From Spirogloea muscicola (Eukaryota > Streptophyta > Zygnematophyceae > Spirogloeales > Spirogloeaceae), in NCBI GenBank assembly GCA_009602725.1, contig WELB01000094.1, positions 280,879 to 324,969 on the forward strand: a stretch of DNA of 44,091 nucleotides, written 5' to 3'. Below the pieces are notes generated by a model. That model was not told the origin of the DNA and searched no databases. It was given only the letters and a program-made list of their open reading frames with translations. This document shows, one piece after another, positions 10,008-20,918 of the stretch (position 1 is the stretch's first letter; every line of letters starts with the position of its first letter). Position numbers and translations under genes: made by a program.

Positions 10008-10043
10008 CCAATGAGAGCCCGCCGCAGCTCACCAAGGCCCAAT
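10008..10043 (+). promoter_or_regulatory. Paired CCAAT boxes
   Basis: CCAAT is present at 10008-10012 (GGCCCAATGAGA) and 10039-10043 (GGCCCAATCAGA), spaced 31 bases apart and about 155-190 bases upstream of the TATA box. The shared flanks (GGCCCAAT) and the spacing of about three helical turns resemble NF-Y type elements. Confidence 0.5.
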
Positions 10044-10196
10044 CAGAGTGTGCCGGCGCCATCGCCACGCGGCGGCCGCCGCGCGGGCCGCATGCCGCCA
10101 GGTAAAGGGAGCAGAGACTTGTCGCGGCGCGGCGGAGCGGCCGGGCTGCGATCCAGCCCGCGCCATCCACGCCCCCCCCCCCCGAGGAGGCGGCGT

Positions 10197-10204
10197 GATA
10201 TAAG
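10197..10204 (+). promoter_or_regulatory. TATA box
   Basis: GATATAAG stands out in otherwise GC-rich sequence. A CT-rich stretch (10220-10260), a likely transcription start region, follows about 25-60 bases downstream. The ATG of the next gene is at 10409, so the 5' UTR would be about 170-180 bases. Confidence 0.6.
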
Positions 10205-10408
10205 ACCCCCCCCGACACACCTCCGACCACCTATCCCTCTCACTCTCTCGCTCCCCTAGCTCCCTCACAGCCGCCGCCGCCTCGGTCAGCGCTGAGCCAA
10301 GCCAGCCGCCCCCTCTTCCGCCCGCCACCCATCTCAGCTTCGTCTCCGCGCCTCCGCTACACCAGGCGCAGCCGAGGCCCGGAGCCGCAGCCAGCCAGCC
10401 AGGCGGCC

Positions 10409-11309
10409 ATGGCGCTGGAGATTGCCCGCGTGTACGCCGAGATCCTGGCCAGGATGCCTCCCGCGCCCGAGTGCCAGGCGCCGTACGCCATCCCGTCGCC
10501 CACGGCGTGGCGGAGCTTCAATCCGCCGCGCGGCGCCTCCCGCCGCAGCAGCTTCTCCGACGGCAACTTCTCGGACGCCTCGGAGGAGGACGACCTCGCC
10601 GAGACGGCCGAGCGCGTCGCAATGTCCATGCTGTCCGAGCTGCCGGCAGGCGGCCTCAGCCGCACCAGCTCCTCCTCCGACTTCTCCGCATCCTCCTCGT
10701 CCTTCACCAGCCCGTCCTGCTCCCAGGGCTCCTCCCCTACATCGGTACTGGCTGGAAAGGGCGCCCAGGCCTGGGACCTTCTGTATGCTTCTGAGACCCT
10801 CGCTGGGACTACTGGAAAGCGGAGGCCCAAGCAGAAGAAGCAGGCGCAGCACCAGCAGCAGGCCGCAAGGGCGGCACCTCCCCTTGCCACCACCTCCACT
10901 GCCGCGACCCAGGAGTTGAGCGGGACTGGGGTCTTCCTGCCCAAGGCTGGCACTCCTGCAAAGCCTGCCAGCAAGAAGCCTGGTGAGTCTGCAGCTGCAG
11001 CCTCTTATGATGCCAGTCTATCTCTACTTCTGAATTGCTGCTGGTCTCACAGTATGCATCCTCCGGTATATGCGCTCTGAGGCTGACCCAGCTTGCAACT
11101 TGTTATGTGCAGTATGCCCTGTGCTCCTGCCTGCCCACATTGTCGAGGCGCTCAAGCTCAATGTCAAGGGCGATGAAGTGTACGCAGCACCCCGCAATGC
11201 CACATCCTCTGCCACCATGACCTTCAAGGTCATCGACACCAAGTCAAGGACTGCTCGTGCCAAGCAAGCACGGAAGACCACAGGTCTAATCAAGTCCGCA
11301 AGCTTCTGA
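10409..11309 (+). CDS. Unknown Ser/Ala-rich protein, two exons, 256 residues
   Basis: The start ATG (10409) sits in GCGGCCATGGCG, a good eukaryotic context, below a TATA/CCAAT promoter. Exon 1 is 10409-10982 and exon 2 is 11113-11309. The intron begins GTGAGT and ends GTGCAG, and phases agree (1/1), giving 256 residues with stop at 11307-11309. I do not recognise a family. Visible features are: a conserved-looking N-terminus (MALEIARVYAEILARMP); serine clusters with acidic residues (FSDGNFSDASEEDD) that look phosphorylatable; a basic Lys/Gln patch (KRRPKQKKQAQHQQQ); an Ala/Pro/Lys region; and a compact last exon (HIVEALKLNVKGDEV). No signal peptide or membrane segment is seen. It is probably a mostly disordered nuclear or cytoplasmic protein; function is unknown. 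Confidence 0.7.
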
Positions 11310-12650
11310 CTCAAGTGCCCTTGCAGCAGCCTTGACCCTAGTCAATCTAGCAAATTCATTGCACCCAGCCCTCGTTGAGCTTGTGGTGTTAGAGAACAAG
11401 CTCTGGCCATTCCAGAGCAGCCTCTTGATTACCAGTGTATGGATCGGGAGATGCTTGCATGGATCTGTTGCCCTTCCTTCTTAGAGAAGGCTGGATCCAG
11501 CAAGATTCTTCCTACCCTTTGCATAGGAGTATGTAACCATCAGGCACAAGCTAGGCTTCCTGAAAAATCAGGCGCAGTGAATAATAAGTACCACTACTAT
11601 GGCTCCACTGCCCAGACTACACAGTCCTTCCTGCTAGTCTTTTTAGACAGCTTAAGGACAATTAGGCTTAGATGTACATCTCATCGCCTGCAAGGCTTGG
11701 CAAGCAGGTTGATGCAAGTTACCAGTATAACTGACATCAAACTTTTTTACAAAATATCAGCTGGTCTGCCCGAATGTAAGATTCCATGTTGTCCTTGCTC
11801 ACACAACAGCTGGCCAATTTGGTTCTCCCTACTATATCCCTCTTAAGCATGCGGTGAATCTTCCAGTGTGAAGTGTGAATCTTCTATCTCATTGTAGTCC
11901 CACGTCACAAGGTCTCCAGACTTTCACTGACAAGCAAAGTGACAGTCTTGTGACGGCCCTGAAGTACAACTACTAAAAGTTCTGGCTCAGTCCTGATGGA
12001 AGTAGACAGCCAAATACATCATTGACATCCGACTGGACAACAGTGGCTTGGCCCACCTTGCTCGGCGGCCTGTCATGCCGTACATGTTGAATGCTATATC
12101 ACGTCGATTAAACAGATTTGTAGGAACTCAGGTGAAATGTTGGAGTCTGCGTGACAGACAGCGCAATACATTGTGTAAAACTAAAACACGCGACATGCCT
12201 ACTGTTGCAGATAGGTCAACCCCAAAACCCTAAACCCTAAATCTATAACCTGTAACCCTGAAAAGATAGCATAGGAAAGGTATGACGAGAATCCGAGCTT
12301 GTGATGACTGATTGCAAGTTAGCAGAACCTTACTTGTGCAAGATTTTGGCCAGCCAGGCCTGTACCAAGCTTGTTCTGCATAATAGTCCAAGGTAAGCAG
12401 TCTGCTGACATCCCAACATATAGTGGCATTGTCACAGGTGTTTCCCCAGCACAGGACAGACCAAGAGAAGCTGATACTCTGATTCCATAAATCTCACTCC
12501 AGAGACAAGTCAACGCATGATGTGTTCTGACAGACCTCTACTGCAGAAGCATGAAGTGGTGCAACTTTGTGCGCCAAATTTATCAGAGAAGGTCTTGGGC
12601 ACTGCATCGATGGCTGGTTAACCACTGCACTTGATGAAGCCAAAGATAAG
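11310..12650. other. 3' flank and intergenic DNA
   Basis: No gene with recognisable content is visible. A plus frame at 11439-11846 is open but low in coding character and has no recognisable domain. Telomere-like CCCTAAA units lie at about 12227-12242. The sequence is AT-richer than the flanking genes and shows no LINE tails. Confidence 0.5.
12222..12262. repeat. Interstitial telomere-type repeat (CCCTAAA)
   Basis: Two adjacent CCCTAAA units preceded by CCAAAA, with degenerate derivatives (CTATAACC, TGTAACCCTG) downstream. CCCTAAA/TTTAGGG is the telomere unit of land plants and of several green algae such as Chlorella. A second short array lies at 43337-43383. Confidence 0.7.
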
Positions 12651-12658
12651 CCCCTCAA

Positions 12659-12790
12659 TCATAGGTGGAGAAAGCCCACAGGAGCACGTCGGAAAGCCTC
12701 GACAAACCGTGGGTAACCGGCTAGGCCGAGAAAGCTCTTGAAAGCACGTCGAGAAGTGTGATTGCCTCGACGAGCCTTGAGGAACGGGCC
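12659..12790 (-). pseudogene. Ty3/gypsy-like pol scrap
   Basis: The minus frame reads FKSFLGLAGYPRFVEAF. This resembles the LRxFLGLAxYYRRFI signature at the reverse transcriptase / RNase H boundary of LTR-retrotransposon polyproteins. Only this motif is convincing; the frame (13000-12659) upstream of it is not recognisable as pol and stops soon after the motif. The assignment rests on one signature and is tentative. Confidence 0.4.
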
Positions 12791-13204
12791 GGGCAGTGGT
12801 GGGGAATTGTAGGTAGTGGTAGCAGTGAGTCTCTGGCTACACTGGCCTAGAGACCTGGGGAACCAAATGGGCCAGATGGCCCAACCCAACAAACTTTGTA
12901 ATGCTTTATCTGACCAAGCATAAGGGGTGTGGAGGGCCAGGGCAGAGGAGTCAACTCGGTTTGGTAAAGGCGAAGATGGTGGGGATAAGAAACACGGCAC
13001 TCAATGCAATGAAGCTCAAGACGAGCGACAGTATGTCCTTGATTATTGCCCTTCGCTATTTCTTGATGTGTCCTAATTCACTATTTCCGAATGGGTCCTG
13101 ATGCACTATTTCCCTCCTCTACGCCCTGTTCCTGCACTAGGACGCCCAGGCAGCCGCTGTCAGGGGGGGTGGCTATGAAAGGAGAGTTGCAGCAAACAGG
13201 ATGT

Positions 13205-14000
13205 TCGTGTACTTGAAACAAAGAAAGGCCCAATGGCCAAGTACAAGGCAAGCACATCTAGAGACGTACATCACCTACAGCAGATTGACCAGCTCAATAA
13301 CCACGGGTCAAAACATGAAAGCCGCTACTCGATGCCTGAATACTACATGGCAGATACGAAGCCCTTCTACCACCAACTAGAGCTCGCCCAGCTTTCTGGT
13401 GCAAAGCATTAGCCTGAGCACGCTGCAAACAGGCCGAAACGCGTCGGCGCAAGAACGACAAACATGCAGCTGGCAGGCCCATCTCAGCCGGAAACACATC
13501 TGCACGTCGTGCATAGCCTAGATTGGCAATATTCTGAATGAGAGTGTGGAAACGAGGACCTAGACATCCAAAGATGTCGACTGCCGCTGGCAGGACTGAT
13601 CGCATTGGGGGTAATTGGAGTAGTGCTGCATCTTTCTTTGTTCTGCACCGCCCACTGTGTGGCCAGCGATGTGCGTCGATGCTGGACCTTTATAGGCCTC
13701 CGTAACAACAACATCGATCAATGCCCGTACTTTTCCACCAGATTGCACGCCTACAATGTCAAGTGTGCGACGATGATGACGTCCCGGGGCATCCGTGGTG
13801 ATAGGCATGATGCTGTTCACTTCCACAACGGCACGGTATCCAGCGTTGCGCATCAAACCCGCCAGGGCATCGCGGAGGAGGTTGTGGATGCCCACCACTT
13901 CTGGTCCAGTAGGGCATCGCAGCATGTTAGTGACCAGCAGCACTACTACGACTACCCCACCTTCTATTAGCGCAAACGACATCTTCTGGTAGCTTACGTT
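13205..14000 (-). mobile_element. LINE-B copy, 5'-truncated and frameshifted
   Basis: On the minus strand, 14000-13560 encodes a half-zinc motif end (MLRCPTGPE) and an amphipathic block (LLRDALAGLMRNAGYRAVVE). The endonuclease core follows (RRTLDIVGVQ, then LIDVVVTEAYK 14 residues on), the same order and spacing as LINE-A. The frame then shifts, and 13605-13294 encodes the C-terminal block (LRRRVSACLQRAQANALHQK) ending LTRGY. The 3' UTR contains GTACTTGGCC-ATT-GGGCC (complement at 13228-13245). LINE-A and LINE-B are therefore divergent families of one architecture. Confidence 0.8.
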
Positions 14001-14760
14001 CTCGTTGGAATGCTTTGCTGGAAGTTCTGCACAACGTGAGGATGTGCTTTCGGCTGAGATGGGCTCGCCGGCGGTACAATCTGTCATTCTTGCGTCGTCG
14101 TGTGTCACATCAATGACAGCAAGCTCAGCTCAACCCTTGCACCAAAAAGCTGGGCGTGATCCACTTTATGGCATAAAGAATAGCGCGTCCTTATTGACTG
14201 GTGGCTGTGAGAGGCCAGCCCAAAATAACTGGACAAGGTCTGGAGGGGCCGAATGGCGTTAAAAACGATATAAAAATTGCGACGCCGGCAGCAAGGGGCC
14301 GCTCAATACCTAGTCAGTAGATGAAATCGGAATAGCTAGCAGGCGGATAGACGTCGCCCTGACGGAAGCCGGAGGCTGCAGCCAAGGCGCGGCCTGCACG
14401 CAAGTGAACCGTGAATGCCAGGGAGCGCTGCAAGGAGATAGCCAAGCGCATCCTGAAATGCTTGGAGTTTGTCGATTAGCATCTGGGATTACTTGGCGCC
14501 CTCTACATTGCTTTTGGGTCTCGTTGGGGTGCCTCTTTTCCAGCTGACAACATACTCCGACTTGCGGCTGCTGACTCTGCATTATGAAGCTCCTATTCGC
14601 TGTAGCTCTTGCATAGCTGTCTTGTTTTGGCGCCTTCTGGCCCTTTGGACCTTGCTCAATCTCTTTGGGCTGGCCTTTCACAGCCACTACCTTGGATCGG
14701 AAGAGCTGTCTTCTCTTCGTGCTGACCCACGGTTAGTAAGCGGGTCGGCCTAAGTCAGAC
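14001..14760. mobile_element. Small LINE-B and LINE-C fragments
   Basis: Plus-strand LINE-B fragment at about 14028-14150 (SAQREDVLSAEMGSPA, then HQKAGRD). A minus-oriented tail at 14190-14265 (GAGAGGCCAGCCC). A plus-oriented tail at about 14470-14740 with an ORF-end remnant (TCCGACTTGCGGCTGCTGAC) and stem GGGCTGGCCTTTCACAGCC at 14667-14685. Positions 14760-15170 show neither a gene nor further tails. Confidence 0.55.
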
Positions 14761-15170
14761 ATCTGAGGAAGCTGCGCTTTTCATCCATAGCAGCTCAGCA
14801 TGCACTGTGACTTGAGTCTGACTACACGGAAGCTACGCTCCACATCCATCTCGGCTCTAAGGGCCCTTACCTCCGGGACGTCTTTCCCATTGTAATCTCC
14901 GTGAGCTCCCTTCTGCCTTTCCTTCTGTCGCGCCTGCGCCCCTCCTCAGTGACGTCCCTCCCTTCTCCTCCGTCCCACCTTCCTTCTACCTGACAGACCC
15001 TGTGGCACTGCTTTCTGTTTGGCACTGCAGGTCTTCATGATGCCACTTTGAGAGGTCACCAAGCACCCAGCTGACCTTATCAGCGAATGTGCCGCCCATC
15101 TTGAGCCTTCTTTACAAGATCCAGGACTGGGCAAGCTCGACTTGAGATGCAAAACATGCTTTTCATGGCC

Positions 15171-18100
15171 TTACACTTTATTGATGGGGCTCGGAGGCTT
15201 AGTACGCCCGAGCATGTCAATATCTGGCACATACCCGTCATTGAGGGCCCCTGTCCGAAGGTCCGTCACAATCGTGTGACAGGTATTGTTCTTGGAGCTG
15301 ATGCCGCGCACGTGCTTGATGTGCAGGACTTCCAGGCTGACATGATAATTATATGCATCACGCTTGAGCCAGCCACCTGCAAGCTTGACAGCATAATGTA
15401 TCCCTGCCAGCACCACCTCCCCAGTCCTGGCCATCCACTTCTGACGGTGCTCCGTCCTGTTGATATGCCGATAGGGCATGCGCTGTGCCAAGATGGGGTT
15501 GGCTATGTGCGAGGTGGCATTCTCAGGCAGGCACCAGCGCACTTCAAATCTGTAGTCGTACATTCGGAAGTACTTGCGGTCCTTAAATTGCTCCACGATT
15601 GTGTCTGCAGCCGCCAAGCTGCCTCGAGATGGTCAGGCAACACAAGGGGCCTGGATTGCTGCGGCACACATCCATCCTGGTGAGGTAGGTTAGCACTGTA
15701 TGGAGAAGGGGGGAGGGGTTTGAGGCCCTCGCCAAGAGTCTTGGGGGGCACCGGGAAGAGGTACCCGTCGAGGTTGCAGAAGAGGGTCCACTCTGACAAA
15801 CCCCTAGTCCTGTATATGCAGTCATTCAAGTACACTTGCTGGCTGTGATACCATGCCGGATACTTGGGCTCCTCCCTCACGTCCACCAATGTCATGCGGC
15901 CACCCTCAACATATCTCTGTACATGTCGAGCAGCACAGCCCACCTCTCGACACAGTGCCGCCAACTGACTTGTTTGCAGGATACGATGGTGACCCTGACC
16001 TTGACCATGCATGCTCGCACAGCAAGCTTGGCTGTGCGAGCGCAGGGCACTTCCAAGCCCTCCAATTTGTTAGTTGGCACCCTTGAATGCCACCAAGTCA
16101 GTCTAGCCGCAGCTAGCCACATACGGCTACTTGTGGCCATACTGTGTGCTACTTGCTGCATCCACGCCAGTGTCTGATCCTTGGGGCATCACCAAAAGCA
16201 TGGTACTTGCCTGATACGAACGCAGGAGGTCTGTTGTCATGCTGCCTTCTGCCAGGTATAATACATAGTGGACGCTGTTGTGCATCAGGTAATTGTGATA
16301 CCGTAGCCATTCCGCCACATTTGAGGCATGGATGACGCCATGCATGGGAGGTCCGCAGTTGGAGTATTTGAAGGCTGGAGGAGCCCTGCGACCACAAGCG
16401 ATAGATGATGACGGGCTCAGCAACCTGGTGAGACCAAAGCTCTTGCTAGGGCGTGCCTCACCCACACAAAGAGGTGCCCGCCCCTGCCACCGCACTGTGC
16501 ACGGCGGTAATCACTGCGGAGCGTGCCTGCTGGTGCCCGCCTGTGTCGGGGTTTGCGACACATTGAAAGGTTTCTCCATAGACCAGCTTGTACTCCAGTT
16601 CTTGGTCGTCCTCCTTCCCGTTGAACTGTGGAGCAAAGCAAGCACAGGTGTCTCGGAACACAGATTTCTGGATCATCTATTTGCCTCATACTGCAGGGCC
16701 TCACTGTGAGCAGCGCGCCGCAAATCCTCCGCAAAGGATTAAGTGGGCTCAAAAGCTTCGATGCATTATGAGAAGTACGAGCAGGCAATTTGCCTCTGCT
16801 CAATCTGCTGGGCAGTGATGTCAGCTCACAAGCTGGCTCGCATGGCCATGCCTTTGCGACCGCGAGGGCTAGAGCAGGGAGGTCACACATTGAGGTCATG
16901 GAGTGCAAGGTACAGCTGCCCTCCTTTAGAGGCGGCAGTGTCATCTGCTGAGAAGTTGCACTATATAACCGGCGCCTCATATGGCATATCCATACCATTG
17001 CCTGCTCAGTGCGCCATATAAGACAGTGAGAGGGGCGACTGCGAGCCTGTGCACAGGAGGTTGTGTCATGCAATGGATGCAACAAGGGTGCAACATGGAC
17101 GACAAAGAGGCTGCAGTAGGTCGCAAGTGGCTGGCATGGCATGTTTCCTCGTGTACTGAATCGCACACTGCCATCTGCATGGCCAAATTGAGCCTGAGCG
17201 AATCAAGCCAGGATGACACTCAGCAACCCAGCAACCAGTGAGACAAGCTGGCCACTTGCCTAGCAGCATATGGACTGCAGTTCCCCTGACGCCAAGATCG
17301 CGCAGGTACACTTCGTCTACCTGCAGAAGCAACTTAATGCATCAGCGTGCTCACTCGAGTAGCACTTCATGGCAAGGAGCCTGCCTGCAGAGGCACGTTG
17401 GATAATTCACAAAGATGAAAGTCCTGCTTGTCCTGCTTGATGAGATGCCTGGCGCCGCTCGATGAGAAAGAAAAGATAGAGCCATCCTCACTCGGGCCTC
17501 GGCCTTTTCTTTCAGTCTGGAATGAGGCGAGTGCTCAGCCCACGCCGCCTACATATCTGCAGGTAGGCACCTGCAACACGCTGCTGCTGCATGTTGCCGA
17601 GGCAAAGAGGATTGCTGGACACGAACGGGCTCCATGGAGTACGGCGCCCAGATGCAGAAGTGGGCTGGATCCCCAGATGCTTCCTGCTTGCGTCCACCAA
17701 GCCAGCAGAGGCCACCGCAGCAAAGTAGGAGCCGAGGTCTGTGAGCTGATGAAATGGGGTGCCCGGCGGCCAGCTCGGCAAGCAGCAGCCAAGTTGCAGC
17801 TGGACGTTTAGCTGCTCGCGGCTTCCGATATCAAGCTCGTCTGGGCTGCCTGTCCACAGGGACACGACAAGATTGAAACCCAGCCATTGGTCCAGTCTAC
17901 TCACCCTCAGGCTGGTCGCGCAACTCCCAATGGCAGCGAACTCGTCGGGGCCTGTCCTGTACGCGCCGAAGTGCACGTACTCTTGCGGGGCGCCTCCGCT
18001 GCGCTTCCGCATGCTGAAGGGAGCGAACTGGACGCCCGCCAAGGCGTGCCTGCTGGGCAGCCCCTCCTCGCCACCCTGACCGAGCTCCCCGCGAGCAGCG

Positions 18101-18363
18101 TCACCGGCGCCGTCGGTCTGCCATGGTCCACCTCCTCGGCCGCTGTCTGCGGCGGAGTCTGTGGCCTGCAGGGCGCCGGCGGGTGGTAGCGACAGGGCAG
18201 CTGCTGATTCGACACAGGGGTGAGCGAGGCGGGCGCAGCCGGGGCAGAGGCGTGCACGGCGGGCCCGGCCTCGGCTGGGCGAGGTGCTGTGCAGGTGTGA
18301 AGGGAGTCCAGTCACCATGCCCATGTCTGATCGCCCGCAACAGCACCCCGGAGAAGAGGGCAT
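15171..18363 (-). CDS. GT92-family glycosyltransferase, five exons
   Basis: Exons on the minus strand: 18363-17905, 16625-16462, 16385-16211, 15916-15697 and 15604-15171. Phases match at every join and the sum is 1452 bases (483 residues). Blocks typical of plant GT92 (formerly DUF23) proteins appear in order: YVHFGAYRTGPDEFAAIG; KYSNCGPPMHGV with NVAEWLRYHNYLM; QQVYLNDCIYRTRG with TLFCNLDGYLFPVP; and KWMARTGEVVLAGIHYAVKL near the end. GT92 enzymes add galactose to glycans or pectic side chains; the substrate here is unknown. The usual DxDE motif reads NLDG, so the canonical acidic residues are partly absent. The intron after exon 3 starts GC (CAG|GCAAGT). The join after 15697 is the least certain. 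The N-terminus has no clear membrane anchor, so a further upstream exon, perhaps in the gap region, is possible. Confidence 0.72.
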
Positions 18364-18557
18364 GATACAAGCTCGCGGCGAGAGAGGGGATCGGGAGCGC
18401 TGGCGCAGCGCCTGCTGCTTGTCGGGCGCGCAGGAAGGGCCCGCGGGAGGTAGGCGGGTGGGGAAGGAGGAGCTGGAGCGCCATTGCGGGCGTACGGGCG
18501 GCGGCGCATCCTCGGGCGCGGGAGGCGCGCCGGGCGGGCCGCAGCGGCGGGCGGCGC

Positions 18558-18715
18558 NNNNNNNNNNNNNNNNNNNNNNNNNNNNNNNNNNNNNNNNNNN
18601 NNNNNNNNNNNNNNNNNNNNNNNNNNNNNNNNNNNNNNNNNNNNNNNNNNNNNNNNNNNNNNNNNNNNNNNNNNNNNNNNNNNNNNNNNNNNNNNNNNNN
18701 NNNNNNNNNNNNNNN
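18558..18715. other. Assembly gap (158 N)
   Basis: A run of N inside very GC-rich sequence just upstream of the GT92 gene and just before a LINE-A tail. The missing bases may hold the GT92 promoter or first exon. Confidence 0.99.
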
Positions 18716-18925
18716 GCCGGGCGGCGCTGCGGGCGTCGTTTGCGGCCTGGTTGTGGGCCCGCGGCGAGTCGGCGCAGCGGCCGGCCGCCCGGCTGCTCCG
18801 CCCGCCCACTAGCGCGCGCGCCTCCCCGGCCCCCTCACCCCCTTCACATCCATCCTCAGTGGGCGAGCACTTTCTTCCACGAACCCCGTCTCTCCATGAC
18901 CTGAGGCTGCTTAGCAGCGCTTCCC

Positions 18926-19375
18926 CTGCAGAGGTCCATGGCCCGGGCGCTGCACCTTCGTGCCGGCAGAGCCCTCGCTGCTGCCTCTGGCTCTGGCCAG
19001 GGGACCCACTTCCAGGAGCCCAGCATCTCTGATCTGCGGCTGCTTAGCAGGGGTTACTGAGTGTCTCGTAGCAGCTTTGTTTCTGTTACTTAGCGCTTCC
19101 CCTGGCCCCCTTCTCGTACTCTGTTCATTCCATTTCGGGCTGGTTGTTCCAGCCCCTATTCTCAATGGGCGAGCACTTTCTTCCCCTGGCCCCCTTCTCG
19201 GGGCTCAAGCTCCCTCAGACCTTGTCCATTCTTTTGGGCTGGCCTTTCCCAGCCACCAGTCAATCTGGCCGCGCTTTCTCTCTTCTCGTACTCTGTTCAT
19301 TCCATTTCGGTCTGGTTGTTCCAGCCCCTATTCTCAATGGGCGAGCACTTTCTTCTTCTTAGCAGGGGCTGCTGA
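18926..19375 (+). mobile_element. LINE-A 3' fragment plus further tails
   Basis: A 5'-truncated LINE-A copy starts within the ORF (MARALHLRAGRALAAASG), ends SDLRLLSRGY with stop at 19058-19060, and has the stem-loop at 19137-19155 and the CTTTCTTC end at 19176-19183. It is near-identical to 1-213. Two more tail copies follow to 19375, including stems near 19235-19255 and 19315-19333. A shorter tail piece with AGTGGGCGAGC precedes it at about 18846-18875. Confidence 0.8.
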
Positions 19376-19881
19376 GGGCCTGTTTACACTTGGTCGCGCG
19401 GCCACGCACGTGCTGACCGCTGGGTCATGGGTTTGGTCACCCCGACGGAGGCCGAGGCCGCCTGCACGTGCGGTACCACCTCCCAAGCCCCGCCAGGTCG
19501 GATTGGCTGCCCGGCGCGCTGGGCCAGCAGCTTCAAACCCCGGCAGCAGCGCCGCCTCCCGCCGCCTGGTCGAGCGCCCCCGCAGGCGCACGCTCCCCCC
19601 TCCGGTGCTGTCAAGATGTGCATGTGCATTGACCTGTGCGGTGACGACAGCAATGCATCGATGCCGATTGAATGCTAGACTGCGGGCCCACGGACGAGGA
19701 CAACACCAACCACTCCAATGTCCACGAAGCGGCTCAAGGCGCTCAGAGGAGGGATGCGCTCGCACGCACCCTCTATGAACTGCGAAGATCTCTGAAGAAG
19801 ACATGCTCATTGACAGTCAAAATAAAAAGTCGTACATCAACGTCTTCCAATATCGTTGCTGCCGCCCCTTATTACATCTTC

Positions 19882-20086
19882 TCAATCAGCCTGCTGAGCA
19901 GGGACATGAAGTTCTGCGACTCTGCTTCCCGTTGCTGTTGCTGATGCTGTAGTTGCTGTTGCTGTTGTTGCCGGTTGCTGATGCTGTAGTTGCTGTTGCA
20001 GATGCTGTTGTTGCTGTTGCATAAGCTGCTGTTGCTGTTGCTGATGCTGTTGTTGCTGTTGCAAATGTTGTTGCTGCTGTTGCTGA

Positions 20087-20127
<41 letters not shown>

Positions 20128-20918
20128 TTCTACCATGTGAGTCAGTAACGTCTCCAGCCGACTTGTCTGTTCGTCGGCCTTCCTCTTCCGCTGACTTGTC
20201 GAGGCCTCCTCCCTGGGCGCCATGCCCGGAAGATCGGTCGAGCAGCCGGTGCTGTCAAGATGTGCTGTAGTGCAAACATGAGACACCGATCCCTGATATG
20301 AGTCGCTGATGCCGATGACCTCGGCCGCAGTGCCACGAAGAGTTGATGCCGCCTCGCCGCTCGTGCCCCTCTTCCTTTTCTCCCACTTGTAGAATTTGTC
20401 GAGGCGCTTGTACTTCTGCCGACAGGCTTGAATATCCTTGTCAAAGCTCGGATGCTTCCCGACGATGGCTGTGAGTATTCGCTTCCACTCAGCCAGCGCT
20501 TGGCTTGAAGCAGACAAGAAGAGGCGGTCAGTGGCTCAGTGACACCGGTTGTCGCGGAAGACCGTTCGCAATGATGGCGCAATTGTGCAGACCGGTGCTC
20601 ACCTTGCTTGACCACGCCGCTATTCTTGGCCAAATCGGCGGCTCCCTTGGCGTGTACGAGTGCGACTACCCACTCATGTCTCCACGAGCCCCGGCCGTCA
20701 TCGCCGGGGCTGATGCCTGCGTCAGCACCACTGTTTCACCCTTGCTGCTCCCGGATGGCAACGTTGGGGTCGAGGATGCGAACTGGCTCCATGCCCCCGC
20801 GCAGCGGAGTGCCCCCACCAGCTGGCGCTGTTGGCGCTGGTAGAGGTTTCACTGGCGACGAGGCAATGTTGCCGCTGTCGCAGACTACAAGCGGTATGTC
20901 AGCTGCTGCGATAGCCAC
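19882..20918 (-). pseudogene. Myb/SANT-like polyQ protein gene with internal stop and frameshift
   Basis: Exon 1 runs from ATG 20918 to 20603 (donor GTGAGC) and exon 2 from 20498 to 19882. Phases agree (1/1). Across the join the protein reads GSWRHEWVVALVHAKG, then ALAEWKRILTAIV, then CRQKYKRLDKFYKWEKRKRG. These are the spaced tryptophans and the basic CRxKYxxL helix of Myb/SANT-like DNA-binding domains of transposon-derived and trihelix-type proteins. A basic patch (SQRKRKADEQTSRLETLL) leads into a long Gln/His run. Exon 1 contains an in-frame TGA (20736-20738) upstream of the domain. The Gln run shifts into an Ala/Thr reading, whereas the alternative frame ends with a natural-looking C-terminus (FMSLLSRLIEKM, stop 19872-19874). 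It looks like a decaying copy; a start downstream of the TGA is the alternative. Confidence 0.6.
19928..20130 (-). repeat. CAG/CAA trinucleotide tract (polyQ) with an internal duplication
   Basis: On the plus strand this is a (TTG/CTG)n tract broken by GATGCTG, giving Gln with scattered His. A unit of about 24 bases (TTGCTGATGCTGTAGTTGCT...) occurs twice, near 19939 and 19975, separated by TTGTTGCCGG. The out-of-phase duplication explains why the reading frame changes at the C-terminal end. Confidence 0.8.
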
